Notes under the pieces: generated by a model
What the model was told of the DNA's origin: nothing
The model's database searches: none
The model's input: the letters and a program-made list of their open reading frames with translations, nothing else
Shown: positions 10,770 to 21,382 of the stretch, in pieces
Layout of the letters: each line of letters begins with the position of its first letter
Numbering within the stretch: position 1 is the stretch's first letter
Assembly (NCBI GenBank): GCA_020796225.1
Contig: CM036755.1
Span: 78,811,772 to 78,875,771, forward strand
Direction of reading: 5' to 3'
DNA: 64,000 bases
DNA from: Arion vulgaris
Taxonomy: Eukaryota > Mollusca > Gastropoda > Stylommatophora > Arionidae
Translations under genes and position numbers: made by a program

Positions 10770-11675
10770 GGACGATAAAACGTAGGTCCCATGTTCAATT
10801 TGATCACGTAAAAGTACGATTGGCAGTTCAAAATCGAGAAGAAGCAGGCTGGAAAGCCGCTGCCCGGCAAAATTCATTATAAAAAATTTAAAATGAAATT
10901 TCTACAAAATATCTTCACCATCTTCAAAATTACATCGGGAACCCTCGCCGGTGCTACGGAGTCTATACAGGGCAGCTGAGAACTTCTTGTGTAAGAAAGA
11001 AATCGGAGCACACATGATTACTCGCCGAAGTGCAATGATGATGGTCCAATCAATTCGGAGATTTCATTCTGTATTTTCCTATGAGAAAATTTGTAAATAT
11101 GTACACAAGACAGGTATGTTCATTTTAGCTGTGTTGACAGGACCAGTCAACAGACAGCATCGTCACATATATCAGTTCGAGACGAGATTGATCGAACACA
11201 ATGTTTGCGTTTCCCCAGGAGTTAGGAACGTTTGCTGTCCAGATAGCAGTGCGGAAACATCAGCCATTGACAGAGTTTTGCAAAAAAAAGCAGACAATTC
11301 TGGTACCTCCAACCAGTTAGACTCCGAATAGCGCGACATTTACCTGCGGTCGGTTTTCTTTTTTGGCACGCTTGCCGAAACCAAGTATATCGTACACTAT
11401 TGCACGACTTCTGTGATGGTTACCGATCTATGGACGCATATCAGATGAATCGTGTAGACTCATTCACTCTGAGATATTTTTCTTCCGCTGTGTTATAACA
11501 TCTCATATCATTCGATGCTGCGATTGCACTACTACCTCCTCTCATGGGTAGCTTCTCTTCTATCCCTACCAGCTTTGCCATGTAGATGTCGTAAAATGCA
11601 CAATCTTATTCAAGGATTGTAAAATCCGCCAACTAAATGTCCGCGGCATTTATATATTGTAGAAAATTGTCATAT
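10770..11675. other. Unannotated stretch
   Basis: It holds a 126-codon + strand open frame (10951-11331) with no recognised domain, repeat or splice context; a stray frame is the simplest reading. Nothing else was recognised. Confidence 0.35.
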
Positions 11676-11828
11676 CAATATTCCTAGTCTACTATACTTA
11701 AGGGACAATATTCATAGTCTACTATACTTAAGGAACAATATTCCTAGTCTACTACACTTAAGGGACAATATTCATAGTCTACTACACCTAAGGAACAATA
11801 TTCCTAGTCTACTATACTTAAGGGACAA
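11676..11828 (+). repeat. 30-bp minisatellite with alternating (dimeric) variants
   Basis: There are five units of 'caatattcctagtctacta' + 'tacttaaggga'. Units alternate between 'cctag...aaggg' and 'catag...aagga', so the true period is a 60-bp dimer. Confidence 0.85.
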
Positions 11829-11924
11829 TCATATTGTCTTGCAAATGTCAACAGTATTTTTACTTTTAAGTTTCCTTTTTCTGTTTTAAGATGAGGCAAT
11901 TCATTATTATTATAGATACATATT

Positions 11925-12184
11925 GCCCGTTTGTTGCCGGGGTTCGCAAGGGGAGTAAAGAATAATAGCACTGCGACCTACAAGGCATGTCGTAAGAGGT
12001 GACTGGGGTAGTGGCCTGGGGAAGCTAACCTAGTAAATGAAAATAAACTGAATGCGCTGGCCAACTTGTCGGCGCTTAACTGGCATAACGTACATTCGCT
12101 CATAGGATCAGATCACATACAAAAATAACAAAGAGTGGTTTAACAAATTGACGATATGAATCATTCGAAGAAGAAGAAGAAAGA
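11925..12184 (+). mobile_element. GAA-tailed SINE (family 2b)
   Basis: It runs from 'gcccgtttgttgccggggtt' through 'catgtcgtaagaggtgact', 'ggatcagatcacatac' and 'aagagtggttt' to a (gaa)n tail. The same family occurs at 56626-56890 (+) and 53416-53580 (+), and on the minus strand at 20300-20510, 26862-27060, 47350-48240 (interrupted) and 55463-55700. Confidence 0.75.
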
Positions 12185-12215
12185 TATATCTATGAGAGCA
12201 GAGATAACGTTGTGG

Positions 12216-12400
12216 TTGGTACACCTTCTTTGTAGGCGCGTGGTTGCCGGATCAAATTTCCCATTTGAATGAAATTATTTGCGACCCAGTACAATGATTA
12301 CCCCCCGGTTCTCATGTCGACCCAGTCTTAATTGGGTAATGGAAAGATCACCAGCCTCATTAGCGAGCTAAACACCGACAAGTGGAGCTCTACTGTATTC
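12216..12400 (+). mobile_element. Possible degenerate SINE
   Basis: The block has a 'ggttgccggatcaaattt' B-box-like site and 'gacccagtcttaattgggta', which resembles 'acccagttgaggatgggtc' near 3880. The evidence is weak. Confidence 0.3.
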
Positions 12401-12671
12401 ACCAATAATAATTTATTGATCTTAGCATGTTTTGGTTAACGAGCAGTATCGATTTTAGCTTCCCTGCCTCTTGGTTTGTGGCAAAATAGAAGAGTTCAAA
12501 TAGTTACAACAAATATTGCTTACCCAAAATAGCAACGATATCAAAGACACGTTACGAACCGTTGCGATAATAAAGTATTATTGGTACGACGGTTCTGCCC
12601 ACACTTATTGGCTTCTTACGCAGTCACTCGTAACGACTGACGTCAGTCGTGTTATTTAGCCTGGGGTTGTA

Positions 12672-12789
12672 TAGTAATGGTTATCTCCAAGAAACAGGAA
12701 ACACCACAATGCAATTTCAAAATAAATAACATGTTATATTTTGATATTGCATTGTAGTGTTACCTGTTTCTTGGGGATAACCATTACTA
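12672..12789. mobile_element. Near-perfect hairpin (foldback MITE)
   Basis: The two arms, about 55 bp each, are 'tagtaatggttatctccaag'... and its inverse ...'cttggggataaccattacta', separated by only a few bases around 12725-12735. The arms differ at a handful of positions. Short MITE hairpins of this form can be transcribed into miRNA-like precursors; that role is conjecture. Confidence 0.75.
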
Positions 12790-12794
12790 ACAAA

Positions 12795-13400
12795 ACACTG
12801 AAACAAGTCCATCGATTCAAGTATCTGGGAACATTCCTAACATCAGATGGAAGATGTACAACAGAGATTAGGAGTAGAATAGCTCAAACGAAAGCAGCTT
12901 CTATGAAGATTTAAAAACACATGTGTGAATTCACTACAAATGACACTGCAGAAAGGAGTACTACAGTGCTATATTGAGCCAATACTTATGTATGGTTGCG
13001 TATCATGGACAATTAACAAGTAATCAATAAGATCAGTTGAAGCCACAGAGAAGTGATTTTACAGAAGAATGCTGAGAATTCCATGGGCAGCTAAGAAAAC
13101 AAATGATGAAGTTTTTAAACAGGCCTGCGCATAAAGAAACCTTATCATAAGAATTAGACAATCAAGGTTCTTCGGACATATAATTATAATGCGAACGGAA
13201 GGTTTGGAACAGTTGGTGACAACAGGTAAAATTCAGGGAAGGAGAGATCGTGGAAGAAAGAGGGAGAAGATGTTGGATTGTCTGACATCGTGGTTCGTCA
13301 AAAGATCGACGTCAGAACTGATTAACTGCACAAAGGAGAGAGAGAGAGAGAGAGAGAGTTGTGGAGAGACATAATCGCCTACACCGGCAGGCATGGCATT
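12795..13400 (+). mobile_element. LINE fragment, RT C-terminal region
   Basis: Broken + strand frames give 'FKYLGTFLTSDGRCTTEI', 'SRIAQTKAASMK', 'EPILMYGCVSWTIN', 'GRRDRGRKREKMLDCLTSWF' and a C-terminal end near a (GA)n run followed by 'TPAGMAFD'. A related copy lies at 62680-63025 on the minus strand. Multiple stops and shifts show it is dead. Confidence 0.75.
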
Positions 13401-13549
13401 TGATTGATTGCATATTATACCCGATACGGCCACGTGACATTTTGAGGGAAAACCTCGAAAACAATGATCATAAGAACAACCCCATTTAGTCGTATGGCAT
13501 TAACACAGAGATGGATGAAAGTGTGTCAATACGACATTACAAAATACAG

Positions 13550-13666
13550 ATGTGTCACTTCCGTCGCTGAGTGGTTACACCGTTTTCATTGTGTTCGATC
13601 ACAGCCAACTCTAACTGGACCCGATAACTGACGGGAAAACCCATACCTAGTTTCAGTTGGGGCTGG

Positions 13667-13740
<74 letters not shown>
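13550..13740 (+). mobile_element. Probable SINE with (TA)n tail
   Basis: The head 'cgtcgctgagtggttacacc' (A-box-like) and 'gtgttcgatcacagcc' (B-box-like) have tRNA spacing, followed by a short body and a perfect (TA)n run at 13668-13738. Confidence 0.5.
13668..13738. repeat. (TA)n microsatellite
   Basis: Uninterrupted AT dinucleotide repeat, about 35 units. Confidence 0.97.
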
Positions 13741-13799
13741 AAGGAACAATGCAAGCCTTTTTGCATTTTTACTCAATTCTGTGAGTCTATGGTTATTTA

Positions 13800-15754
13800 T
13801 TGATGAAAAATGTTAATAATACTGATATTCCTTATTGTTAAACTTAACTTGTTGCATAACTTTGATTTAGCATTTTGTGTTGATTTTAAAATGAATTCTT
13901 CTATATACAACAATACTGGAATGCGAGGTCACGTGACCGGTTGGGGTCTGATTTCCCATAATTTTTACCTGAGTCCGCAGGCCCATAGTTTATAGTTAGC
14001 TCTGGTTCGATCGTGGTTCGATCCGGACCCCGCCATTCTGTTCACGGCTGCATTTTTTCCGGAGACACCTATGATTGTTGCCGAAGCTACAGAGTTCTGA
14101 ATTTGTGCATCAATAAGGCCACTCCTTTGTTTTAGACCCGTTAGACTGAGATCTGATATCCTGTTAGGTTAAATGTTGTTTGTTTCTTTGTTTTGTTTGT
14201 TAAGGTAGATCTCCCCTTGGCCAGTGACGACAAATTATGACACTTGCCACTTTTAGTTAATTGCATTTTTATAAACTGCATGCATTAGACTACATCTTCA
14301 AATTGTTTTAAACGTCTAAAAGTCTCTGTGTTTTCATTGCATGCATGTTTATGTGATCACCCTCCTCATAATTTCCCATAGCAACCATTGTTTACACTTG
14401 GTTACCATGTTTCTACACTCCACCACGGCCAACTATATTTATCAAAGCAGTTCATCCAGAAACTGCAGATTTTCTTCTTTAACAATACTCTCTGTATTTA
14501 AATTAGGCATTATTAAATTCACATGAGCTTTTGTGAGGTAGTCATCAACAGTTACATTCTTTTCTATATCTGTGACTAAACAAATTTTTTAACTGGGACC
14601 ATCTCTCTATTTTTCCATTACTGAAAAGACAATTAAATGATTTTGTATTAACTGAATCCTCCTTAATGTAAACAATGAAAGACATGTCTTGAATAATTTT
14701 AATACTGAGCTCTATGACAGGTGCTATGCAGCATGTGTGCGACGTTGTGTGTGTATGAAGTAGAATATCAATTTCTTCGAAGTGATTACTTCTGTATTCT
14801 GAAAATGTTTCATACACACAACACTGTCTTTGGCTGGAACCCACTCATACGAGGAATGCTTTGAAATCATTTTTATCGAAGCTCAGGGCTGCGTGTTTGA
14901 GATGGAAATTGAAACACTGTAGTATATTCTTCACCTTTGTAGTTTTATCTACATTCAGGCACACAACATTTATATAAATAAGTAATAATCCTTCACATAA
15001 GAATACACATACGTCCACAAGAATAGTGAAATTTGGGCAGTTGCAGCGCAGAAATACAACACTGTCCTAACTTCAAACTTGGTGTTTAAACCGATTTCCG
15101 TTGTTGAAACTCAGCCGACAGTTAAAAACTACAAATCTCAGTGCGAAGGCCTCTAGTTCCCGATGGCCTCGGTACAGGCAAAAACATATTACGAAATGAG
15201 AACAAACTTTTTGTTGATATTCTACAGTTTTGACATAGGCTAGCAGTACTACTAGCAGTCGCAGGTAACAGTATTCACTGTTACTTAGGGGCAGTGGGTA
15301 ATAGGTTTGGAACCCCGAAATCAATGTAAACAAGCGATGTCGCAGGAAAACTGAACTTAAACAAATAACGGATGGTGAGCGATATTCGAGGAGTTTGGGG
15401 TTGAAGAGAGCCAGAGACAGCCGACTTAGACAATCGAGAGAAAATTGCGCCTCGGGCAGTCGAGATTGTCATTCCTATAACAAAGAGTCTTAAATGGAGG
15501 CCCTTCAGGGGTGAAAAAACTTCCAACGATGTCTCGATCTAACATAATCACTAGAGCTGTGACGGTTGAAAGATACAGACAGGGACGTTGTTTTCTTGCA
15601 GAGAGAATGTAAGAGACTTGAACCGGAGTTCTAAGAAGCTCTTTGCAGTGAGGCTTATTGATGACTAAAGGTACCGTTTTCATATTCAATATGATATTGT
15701 GTTTTCAATGCATTATCTAGGTATCTGAAAAGAAATATATTTTATATATTCTGT
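13800..15754. other. About 2 kb without recognised features
   Basis: Several short minus-strand frames (14545-14844, 15073-15333, 15281-15526, 15426-15689) overlap without recognisable domains. 'ctggttcgatcgtggttcga' near 14000 looks tRNA-like but no cloverleaf or repeat partner was found. Confidence 0.4.
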
Positions 15755-15978
15755 CAGATGTATCGACACATAGACTTGAGTAGTCTCGTTCTTTGTCATC
15801 TGTATAGACTTAGACCAGCTGTAAGTGTATAGACATAGACTTGAGTAGTCTTGCTCTCTGTCTGATGTATAGACATAGACTTGAGTAGTCTTGCTCCCTG
15901 TCAGATGTATAGACATAGACTTGAGTAGTCTTGCTCTCTGTCTGATGTATAGACATAGACTTGAGTAGTCTTGCTACT
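15755..15978 (+). repeat. 40-bp minisatellite, 5-6 copies
   Basis: The unit is built on 'tgtatagacatagacttgag' + 'tagtcttgctctctgtc'. The first copies are diverged and the last three nearly identical. Confidence 0.85.
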
Positions 15979-16235
15979 AGCCTACAGTTGAGGAAGAGAC
16001 TTTTGGATCAGAGTGTAATCTCTTGTGACTGAGAACGAGACGACCAGTCATGAAAACCATTGCATATCTCATTCTTCTAGAGTTCTGTTCTGATATGAAC
16101 ATCTAATTGCATAAATGTTCTCATAGAGAATAGATGGATACCCCAAATGCTATATACTAGAAGATGAGGGGATGTACGCAGAATTCTCAGAGAGAGTATT
16201 TCTATTAGTGCATCCACTGATCCACTGATCTATAG

Positions 16236-16356
16236 CAGCGTTCCCCAAAGTCGGCAGTCCCGTTCTCCCCCTAAAGGGTTGACAAACTTATAATGTGGAG
16301 GGGGGTTACAAAGTTTATGTTGTGCAAAGTGGGCCGAAAAACTTTGGGAATCTATG
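16236..16356. mobile_element. Short hAT MITE
   Basis: The left end is 'cagcgttccccaaagt' and the right end, read in reverse, 'catagattcccaaagt'. The reverse strand is collinear with the ends of the 444-bp hAT MITE at 36954-37397 ('gcacaacataaactttgtaac'-type block in both). Flanking 8-mers (atctatag / atctaggc) agree at 5 of 8 positions, an eroded target duplication. Confidence 0.65.
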
Positions 16357-16364
16357 ATCTAGGC

Positions 16365-16600
16365 ATAGAAATGCGATGTTTTCAACAAAATCGTATGTAA
16401 GTAAAATAGAGTTTAGTATTCATTCTATGATACTCTGGAGAAAAAAAATAATGTGTAACAATTCAGAGGCTATTCACTGATGGTCATGTTGCTAGTTTGT
16501 GAACAATTAAAAAATATGCATTCATTCACAATTTTCTTAATGTTTAGGCATTCATCAATAGATAAATAGATGTATCATATAAATGAGACAAATAGTATAT
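16365..16600 (+). mobile_element. piggyBac-derived MITE
   Basis: It shares 'attcattctatgatactctg' and 'aataatgtgtaacaattcag' with the 5' end of the piggyBac remnant at 17780-18490, then jumps to its 3' end ('gttgctagtttgtgaacaat'). The transposase body is therefore deleted. A minus-strand relative is at 23975-24235. Confidence 0.55.
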
Positions 16601-16648
16601 TAGACATAATTATTAATATATATTTGCTTTCTTTTCATGAAATCTCAG

Positions 16649-16713
16649 GAAAGCATAGTGATGCTAGACTTCCTTGCAAGCTTTGTGGTCGATCATTCGC
16701 ACCAGATGCTTTG
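16649..16713 (+). CDS. ZC2HC1A: ZC2HC1A-like exon A: first half of C2HC zinc finger 1
   Basis: A 65-bp internal exon bounded by 'catgaaatctcag' and 'gtaagttc'. The first two bases complete a codon begun in an unseen upstream exon; the rest reads KHSDARLPCKLCGRSFAPDAL and ends in phase 0. CKLC supplies the first two zinc ligands of the N-terminal C2HC finger; the His and final Cys are in exon B. In the family (ZC2HC1A/FAM164A) this finger is followed by a basic linker and a second C2HC finger, exactly as found downstream. Biochemical function of the family is poorly known. The start codon lies upstream and was not located. The intron that follows begins with an array of degenerate copies of this exon's 3' half plus donor site. 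Confidence 0.88.
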
Positions 16714-16724
16714 GTAAGTTCATA

Positions 16725-17480
16725 GTTCCTTGCCAACTGTAACCTAACTTTTACAACAGAAGCCTTGGTAAGCGCATATTCCTTGCAAACTGTGATCTAG
16801 CATTCACAACAGAAGCCTTGGTAAGCGCATATTCCTTGCAAGATTTGTGATCTAACTTTTACAACAGAAGCCTTGGTAAGCGCATACTCCTTGCAAGATT
16901 TGTGATCTAGCTTTCACAACAGAAGCCTTGGTAAGTGCATATTCCTTGCAAGATTTGTGATCTACCTTTTACAACAGAAGCCTTGGTAAGCGCATATTCC
17001 TTGCAAGATTTGTGATCTAGCTTTTACAACAGAAGCCTTGGTAAGCGCATATTCCTTGCAAGATTTGTGATCTAACTTTTACAACAGAAGCCTTGGTAAG
17101 CGCATATTCCTTGCAAGATTTGTGATCTAGCTTTTATAACAGAAGCCTTAGTAAGCGCATATTCCTTGCAAGATTTATGATCTAGCTTTCACAACAGAAG
17201 CCTTGGTAAGCGCATATTCCTTGCAAGATTTGTGATCTAACTTTTACAACAGAAGCCTTGGTAAGCGCATATTCCTTGCAAGATTTGTGATCTAGCTTTC
17301 ACAACAGAAGCCTTGGTAAGCGCATATTCCTTGCAAGATTTGTGATCTAACTTTTACAACAGAAGCCTTGGTAAGCGCATATTCCTTGCAAGATTTGTTA
17401 TTTAGCTTTTACAACATAAATTGTAAGTAGTTGTTACCTGCAAGTTTTGTTTCCCAACTTTCACACCAAAGACCTTGCAT
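16725..17480 (+). repeat. 55-bp minisatellite derived from exon A and its splice donor
   Basis: About 12 units follow the exon directly. The unit 'tccttgcaagatttgtgatc' ... 'cagaagccttggtaagcgcata' aligns without gaps to 16671-16724 of the gene (exon end plus intron start) at 43 of 54 positions. It retains codons for a CKIC knuckle (C-K-I-C-D-L-A-F), a pyrimidine-rich 'cttttacaacag' acceptor-like site and a 'ttggtaag' donor. The first copies are shorter (53 bp) and the last fade out at 17400-17480. Confidence 0.9.
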
Positions 17481-17779
17481 GAAAGTGTAGATGAGACTGA
17501 GCTTCAAACTGTTATGTGAACCAGACAGTCTCAAATAATGTCATAAAATGGATGATGATAGTCACTATATTCACCCAATTTAACAGCTTTAAAGGTATGA
17601 TGCAATGCATTCCAAAGTGTGGTCCATGAAGAGATCTATATGATTCCATTTCTTCTCTTAACTCCCCTTGAAGCATAACTGATTCGGTCCCGTGGAACAC
17701 TGTAGTGCACATATTTCTTATCTGCGTGTCCCAAGCGTCTTTTAAAAGACGGCTACTATTGCGTTGAGTTTTATTAATT
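17481..17779. other. Intronic stretch, nothing recognised
   Basis: Intron A-B sequence with a short minus-strand open frame (17512-17784) that has no recognisable features. Confidence 0.4.
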
Positions 17780-18490
17780 TTCACTCCGATTGTAGTTTTA
17801 TATCAACCGGAAACTAAGTAGAAAGGAAGTACTAACGATAACCAAATCACAACATCGTGGTTTTGACTAGAATCAGAAGTGAAACCAAGTTTAATTTTCG
17901 TTTTCAAGTTACCCTGTGATTAAAAATAATGTCTAACAATTCAGAGTCTAGAAATGGTTTGTTATCAGCTCGTTCTGCACGCTTTACAGCTGCAGAAGCG
18001 CGAGATTGGTTGCATGAAGATGTAGATACTGATAGTGAAGATAGTGAAGCTTCTGATGACACAGAAGTTTGTGATTTAAATACGCGATTATTAATAATTT
18101 AAATAATACTAGTAGTGTTTCCCAACCAGCTGCGAGAGGGGCGTTGCCCAGTCAGGTTCCAGTAGGATTGCAACAAAAAGAAGAAGGATTCAGACAGAAC
18201 CTACACAGTCTACTTGGAGAGAAGTTATATAGTTGCTATGTTAGGACTATTATTCATATACTTTAGTTCTTTATTCCTGTAAATATTGCTATAATTTCCA
18301 CTGTATGTGATTATATATTATGAGACATGAATGTTTAGTATGTGAAATCTTCAATTTGACAATTTTTAATGGAAATTTCTTCAAAGATGGTCGGGTTGCT
18401 AATTTGCGAACAGTTAGTAAACCATATATTCCATCAATATTTTCTTAATTTTTGTGTATTCATAAATGGATTACTTATATAAAGAGAGCA
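17780..18490 (+). mobile_element. piggyBac element, internally deleted
   Basis: It carries the 5' leader shared with 16365-16600 and 23975-24235 (minus), a short transposase N-terminus, a linker, and the 3' region ('gttgctaatttgcgaacag') shared with the same copies. The DDD catalytic domain is missing. Clear TTAA-flanked termini could not be fixed by eye. Confidence 0.6.
17929..18102 (+). pseudogene. piggyBac transposase N-terminus
   Basis: A 57-codon frame starting MSNNSESRNGLL, then 'RFTAAEARDWLHEDVDTDSE' and an acidic tail, ending at a stop. A shifted frame downstream gives 'RIATKRRRIQTEPTQSTWRE'. An acidic 'E-A-x-x-W' N-terminus followed by a basic linker ending in a TW motif is typical of piggyBac transposases. 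The rest of the protein is deleted. Confidence 0.5.
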
Positions 18491-18764
18491 GTTACACTGA
18501 CTTATTCACCATATTGTTCCTCAAGGCCCTTGGTAAGTTGGATTTTGTTCTCACAATTTCAATTAATTTTTTTATTACATGCTAATATTTGTCATGCACA
18601 GTCAACACAACATTATATTTTCGCATACAATAAATATTTTATGAAAGTACAATCATTTATCTTTAATTTGATATATAATAAGTTCAACTTTAAATCATAT
18701 TTAGAAACAATATTTTAATTTAACTAAAGTATGTGTGCAATATTTTTGAAGCTAAAAAATAATT

Positions 18765-19225
18765 CCGTCCAGAGGTGAAAAAACCTGGTACTGAATCAGT
18801 TAAGGCATCAACAGATTTTCTCCAATCAGATCTGTCTTGAGCAAGCCAGCTTAGTTCATCCCAGGTCTTTCCCACCTCTTCACCGTTTTATCTGTCTAGA
18901 GTTCATCTCCATGTAGACAAAGACCCTCAAGGTTGCCCCTACCTAATATTCCATGTTGCTATCCGTAAGAGTGTTTTGGGGGCTGCCAAGGATCCTGTCA
19001 GAGACTGGGCTTCCTTGCGAGTTTGACCCGGGCTCACCATTTACAGTGTTTCCACCTCAATCTTTGTCTACTCACCCAGTATCTGAAGGGTAGGGGATGC
19101 CCCTCTTAGCCTGATTCCTAACCTTTGACCTGTTTGTCATGGCTAAACCTTCCGTCAGTAGGCTACCTCCGACAGATCTCCAAGTCACTGGGACACTCGA
19201 GCCCTCCCACCAACTGCACAGTGGG
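18765..19225. mobile_element. Uncharacterised GC-richer interspersed repeat
   Basis: It is markedly more GC-rich than its flanks. It shares 'gggctcacca' and a similar order of 'ggctaaaccttccg', 'gacactcgagccctcccacc' blocks with the 575-bp insertion at 29985-30559. No coding potential is visible. Confidence 0.4.
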
Positions 19226-19431
19226 GACACCGTTGGGAGTTATATAAGTCCACTACAAAATATCAAATATCTAGAGGAGGGTATTTGAAGAAGTACTTTG
19301 AGGAATGATGAATTTAGTTTTCTTTAGCTGTTGACATGTCACAAAATAATGTTTTTCTTAAAATGAAAGGCGGTAGTAAGGAATTGTAAATTATTTCCTT
19401 CATTTTTTTGTATAAAGGGATCTATGTTTTA

Positions 19432-20131
19432 TCTAAGGAGCAGTAAGGTATGAATACCATGTAATGTTAGAGAACTTCTAATCTAAGGAGCAGTAAGGTA
19501 TGAATATCATGTAATGTTAGAGAACTTCTAATCTAAGGAGCAGTAAGGTATGAATACCATGTAATGTTAGAGAACTTCTAATCTAAGGAGCAGTAAGGTA
19601 TGAATACCATGTAATGTTAGAGAACTTCTAATCTAAGGAGCAGTAAGGTATGAATACCATGTAATGTTAGAGAACTTCTAATCTAAGGAGCAGTAAGGTA
19701 TGAATACCATGTAATGTTAGAGAACTTCTAATCTAAGGAGCAGTAAGGTATGAATACCATGTAATGTTAGAGAACTTCTAATCTAAGGAGCAGTAAGGTA
19801 TGAATACCATGTAATGTTAGAGAACTTCTAATCTAAGGAGCAGTAAGGTATGAATACCATGTAATGTTAGAGAACTTCTAATCTAAGGAGCAGTAAGGTA
19901 TGAATACCATGTAATGTTAGAGAACTTCTAATCTAAGGAGCAGTAAGGTATGAATACCATGTAATGTTAGAGAACTTCTAATCTAAGGAGCAGTAAGGTA
20001 TGAATACCATGTAATGTTAGAGAACTTCTAATCTAAGGAGCAGTAAGGTATGAATATCATGTAATGTTAGAGAACTTCTAATCTAAGGAGCAGTAAGGTA
20101 TGAATATCATGTAATGTTAGAGAACTTCTAA
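19432..20131 (+). repeat. 50-bp minisatellite, 14 copies
   Basis: The unit is 'atctaaggagcagtaaggta' + 'tgaataccatgtaatgttag' + 'agaacttcta'. Copies are almost identical; the only recurrent variant is 'atacc' versus 'atatc', found in copy 2 and the last two copies. This points to recent homogenisation. Confidence 0.97.
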
Positions 20132-20144
20132 TCTATATGTCCTT

Positions 20145-20298
20145 TTTTCGTCTTTACATATGGTCAATTGCCAAGTATTTTACTGTGACAACTTCTGAGT
20201 TTGGGTTTGTCTCTCTTGCTTTTCAGCTCATCAAGTGTCTTGCGGCTGTTGCTTTCCATGTTGTGACTTAGCTTCATCTTTTTCTTCTTTGAACTTCC
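20145..20298 (-). mobile_element. LINE 3' coding tail
   Basis: The minus strand ends '..ELKSKRDKPKLRSCHSKI'-like, matching the end of the LINE at 39430-39845 (shared + strand 'tggtcaattgccaagt', 'ctgtgacaacttctgag'). Confidence 0.55.
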
Positions 20299-20299
20299 G

Positions 20300-20515
20300 T
20301 AACGACCACTTGTTAAACCACTATTTGTGATTTGTATGTGATCTGAGTCTAAGAGCGATTGTACGCTGTGCCAGTTATGCGTCTAGCAGTAGGCCAGCAC
20401 ATCTTATTTCTGCGACATTTTTTATTTACTAGGGTAGCTTCCCTAGGCTCCTACCTTAGTTGCCTCTTATGACATATCTTGTAGGTCACATCTTCTATCA
20501 AAATTTTATTCCTCT
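20300..20515 (-). mobile_element. SINE family 2b, minus copy
   Basis: It shares 'gaccacttgttaaaccact', 'tgtatgtgatctgag', 'agagcgattgtac', 'actagggtagcttcccta' and 'tgacatatcttgtaggtcac' with the other minus copies. Confidence 0.7.
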
Positions 20516-20756
20516 AGCCTTTAGCTCTCCCATGTTTGCTTTCCCCCCTCCTCCCTCCCACTAGACATAGATTTAACAGTTGCAGATGGTACCATCTACT
20601 GTTATATGGTAGCAACGGAAACTTTATACCAGTGGCACATTTAGGCCAAGAATGTCTGGGCCTAAAGTGCTGGTTACTACTCTTTTGTTTAAAAAATGGA
20701 CAGATACATTTTGTTGCATAAATAAAGGATGGGAGCATTATCTGAGTGTCTCAGCT

Positions 20757-21380
20757 AAATATTCCCACTTGGTTCCTTCTGTAGAAATCCATGCACAGTC
20801 CATCTAAATATTCCCACTTGGTTCCTTCTGTAGAAATCCATGCACAGTCCATCTAAATATTCCCACTTGGTTTCTTCTGTAGAAATCCATGCACAGTCCA
20901 TCTAAATATTCCCACTTGGTTCCTTCTGTAGAAATCCATGCACAGTCCATCTAAATATTCCCATTTGGTTTCTTCTGTAGAAATCCATGCACAGTCCATC
21001 TAAATATTCCCACTTGGTTCCTTCTGTAGAAATCCATGCACAGTCCATCTAAATATTCCCATTTGGTTTCTTCTGTATAAATCCATGCACAGTCCATCTA
21101 AATATTCCCTCTTGGTTCCTTCTGTAGAAATCCATGCACAGTCCATCTAAATATTCCCACTTGGTTCCTTCTGTAGAAATCCATGCACAATCCATCTAAA
21201 TATTCCCACTTGGTTCCTTCTGTAGAAATCCATGCACAGTCCATCTAAATATTCCCACTTGGTTTCTTCTGTATAAATCCATGCACAGTCCATCTAAATA
21301 TTCCCTCTTGGTTCCTTCTGTAGAAATCCATGCACAGTCCATCTAAATATTCCCACTTGGTTCCTTCTGTAGAAATCCAT
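20757..21380 (+). repeat. 49-bp minisatellite, about 12.7 copies, interrupted by a SINE
   Basis: The unit is 'aatattcccacttggttcct' + 'tctgtagaaatccatgcaca' + 'gtccatcta'. The array is broken at 21381 by the SINE at 21383-21717; the last 'agaaatccatcta' resumes at 21718. Confidence 0.95.
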
Positions 21381-21382
21381 CT

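Noticed and set aside
10951..11331. 126-codon + strand open frame as a host gene
   Set aside because: No domain, no splice context, no repeat of composition seen in real exons; length is within chance for a window this size.
13980..14050. Possible tRNA or SINE head ('ctggttcgatcgtggttcga')
   Set aside because: No A-box at the right distance, no second copy in the window and no target duplication.
14545..14844. 99-codon minus-strand open frame
   Set aside because: No recognisable motif and no supporting neighbour; includes a CACACA-derived His/Thr run.
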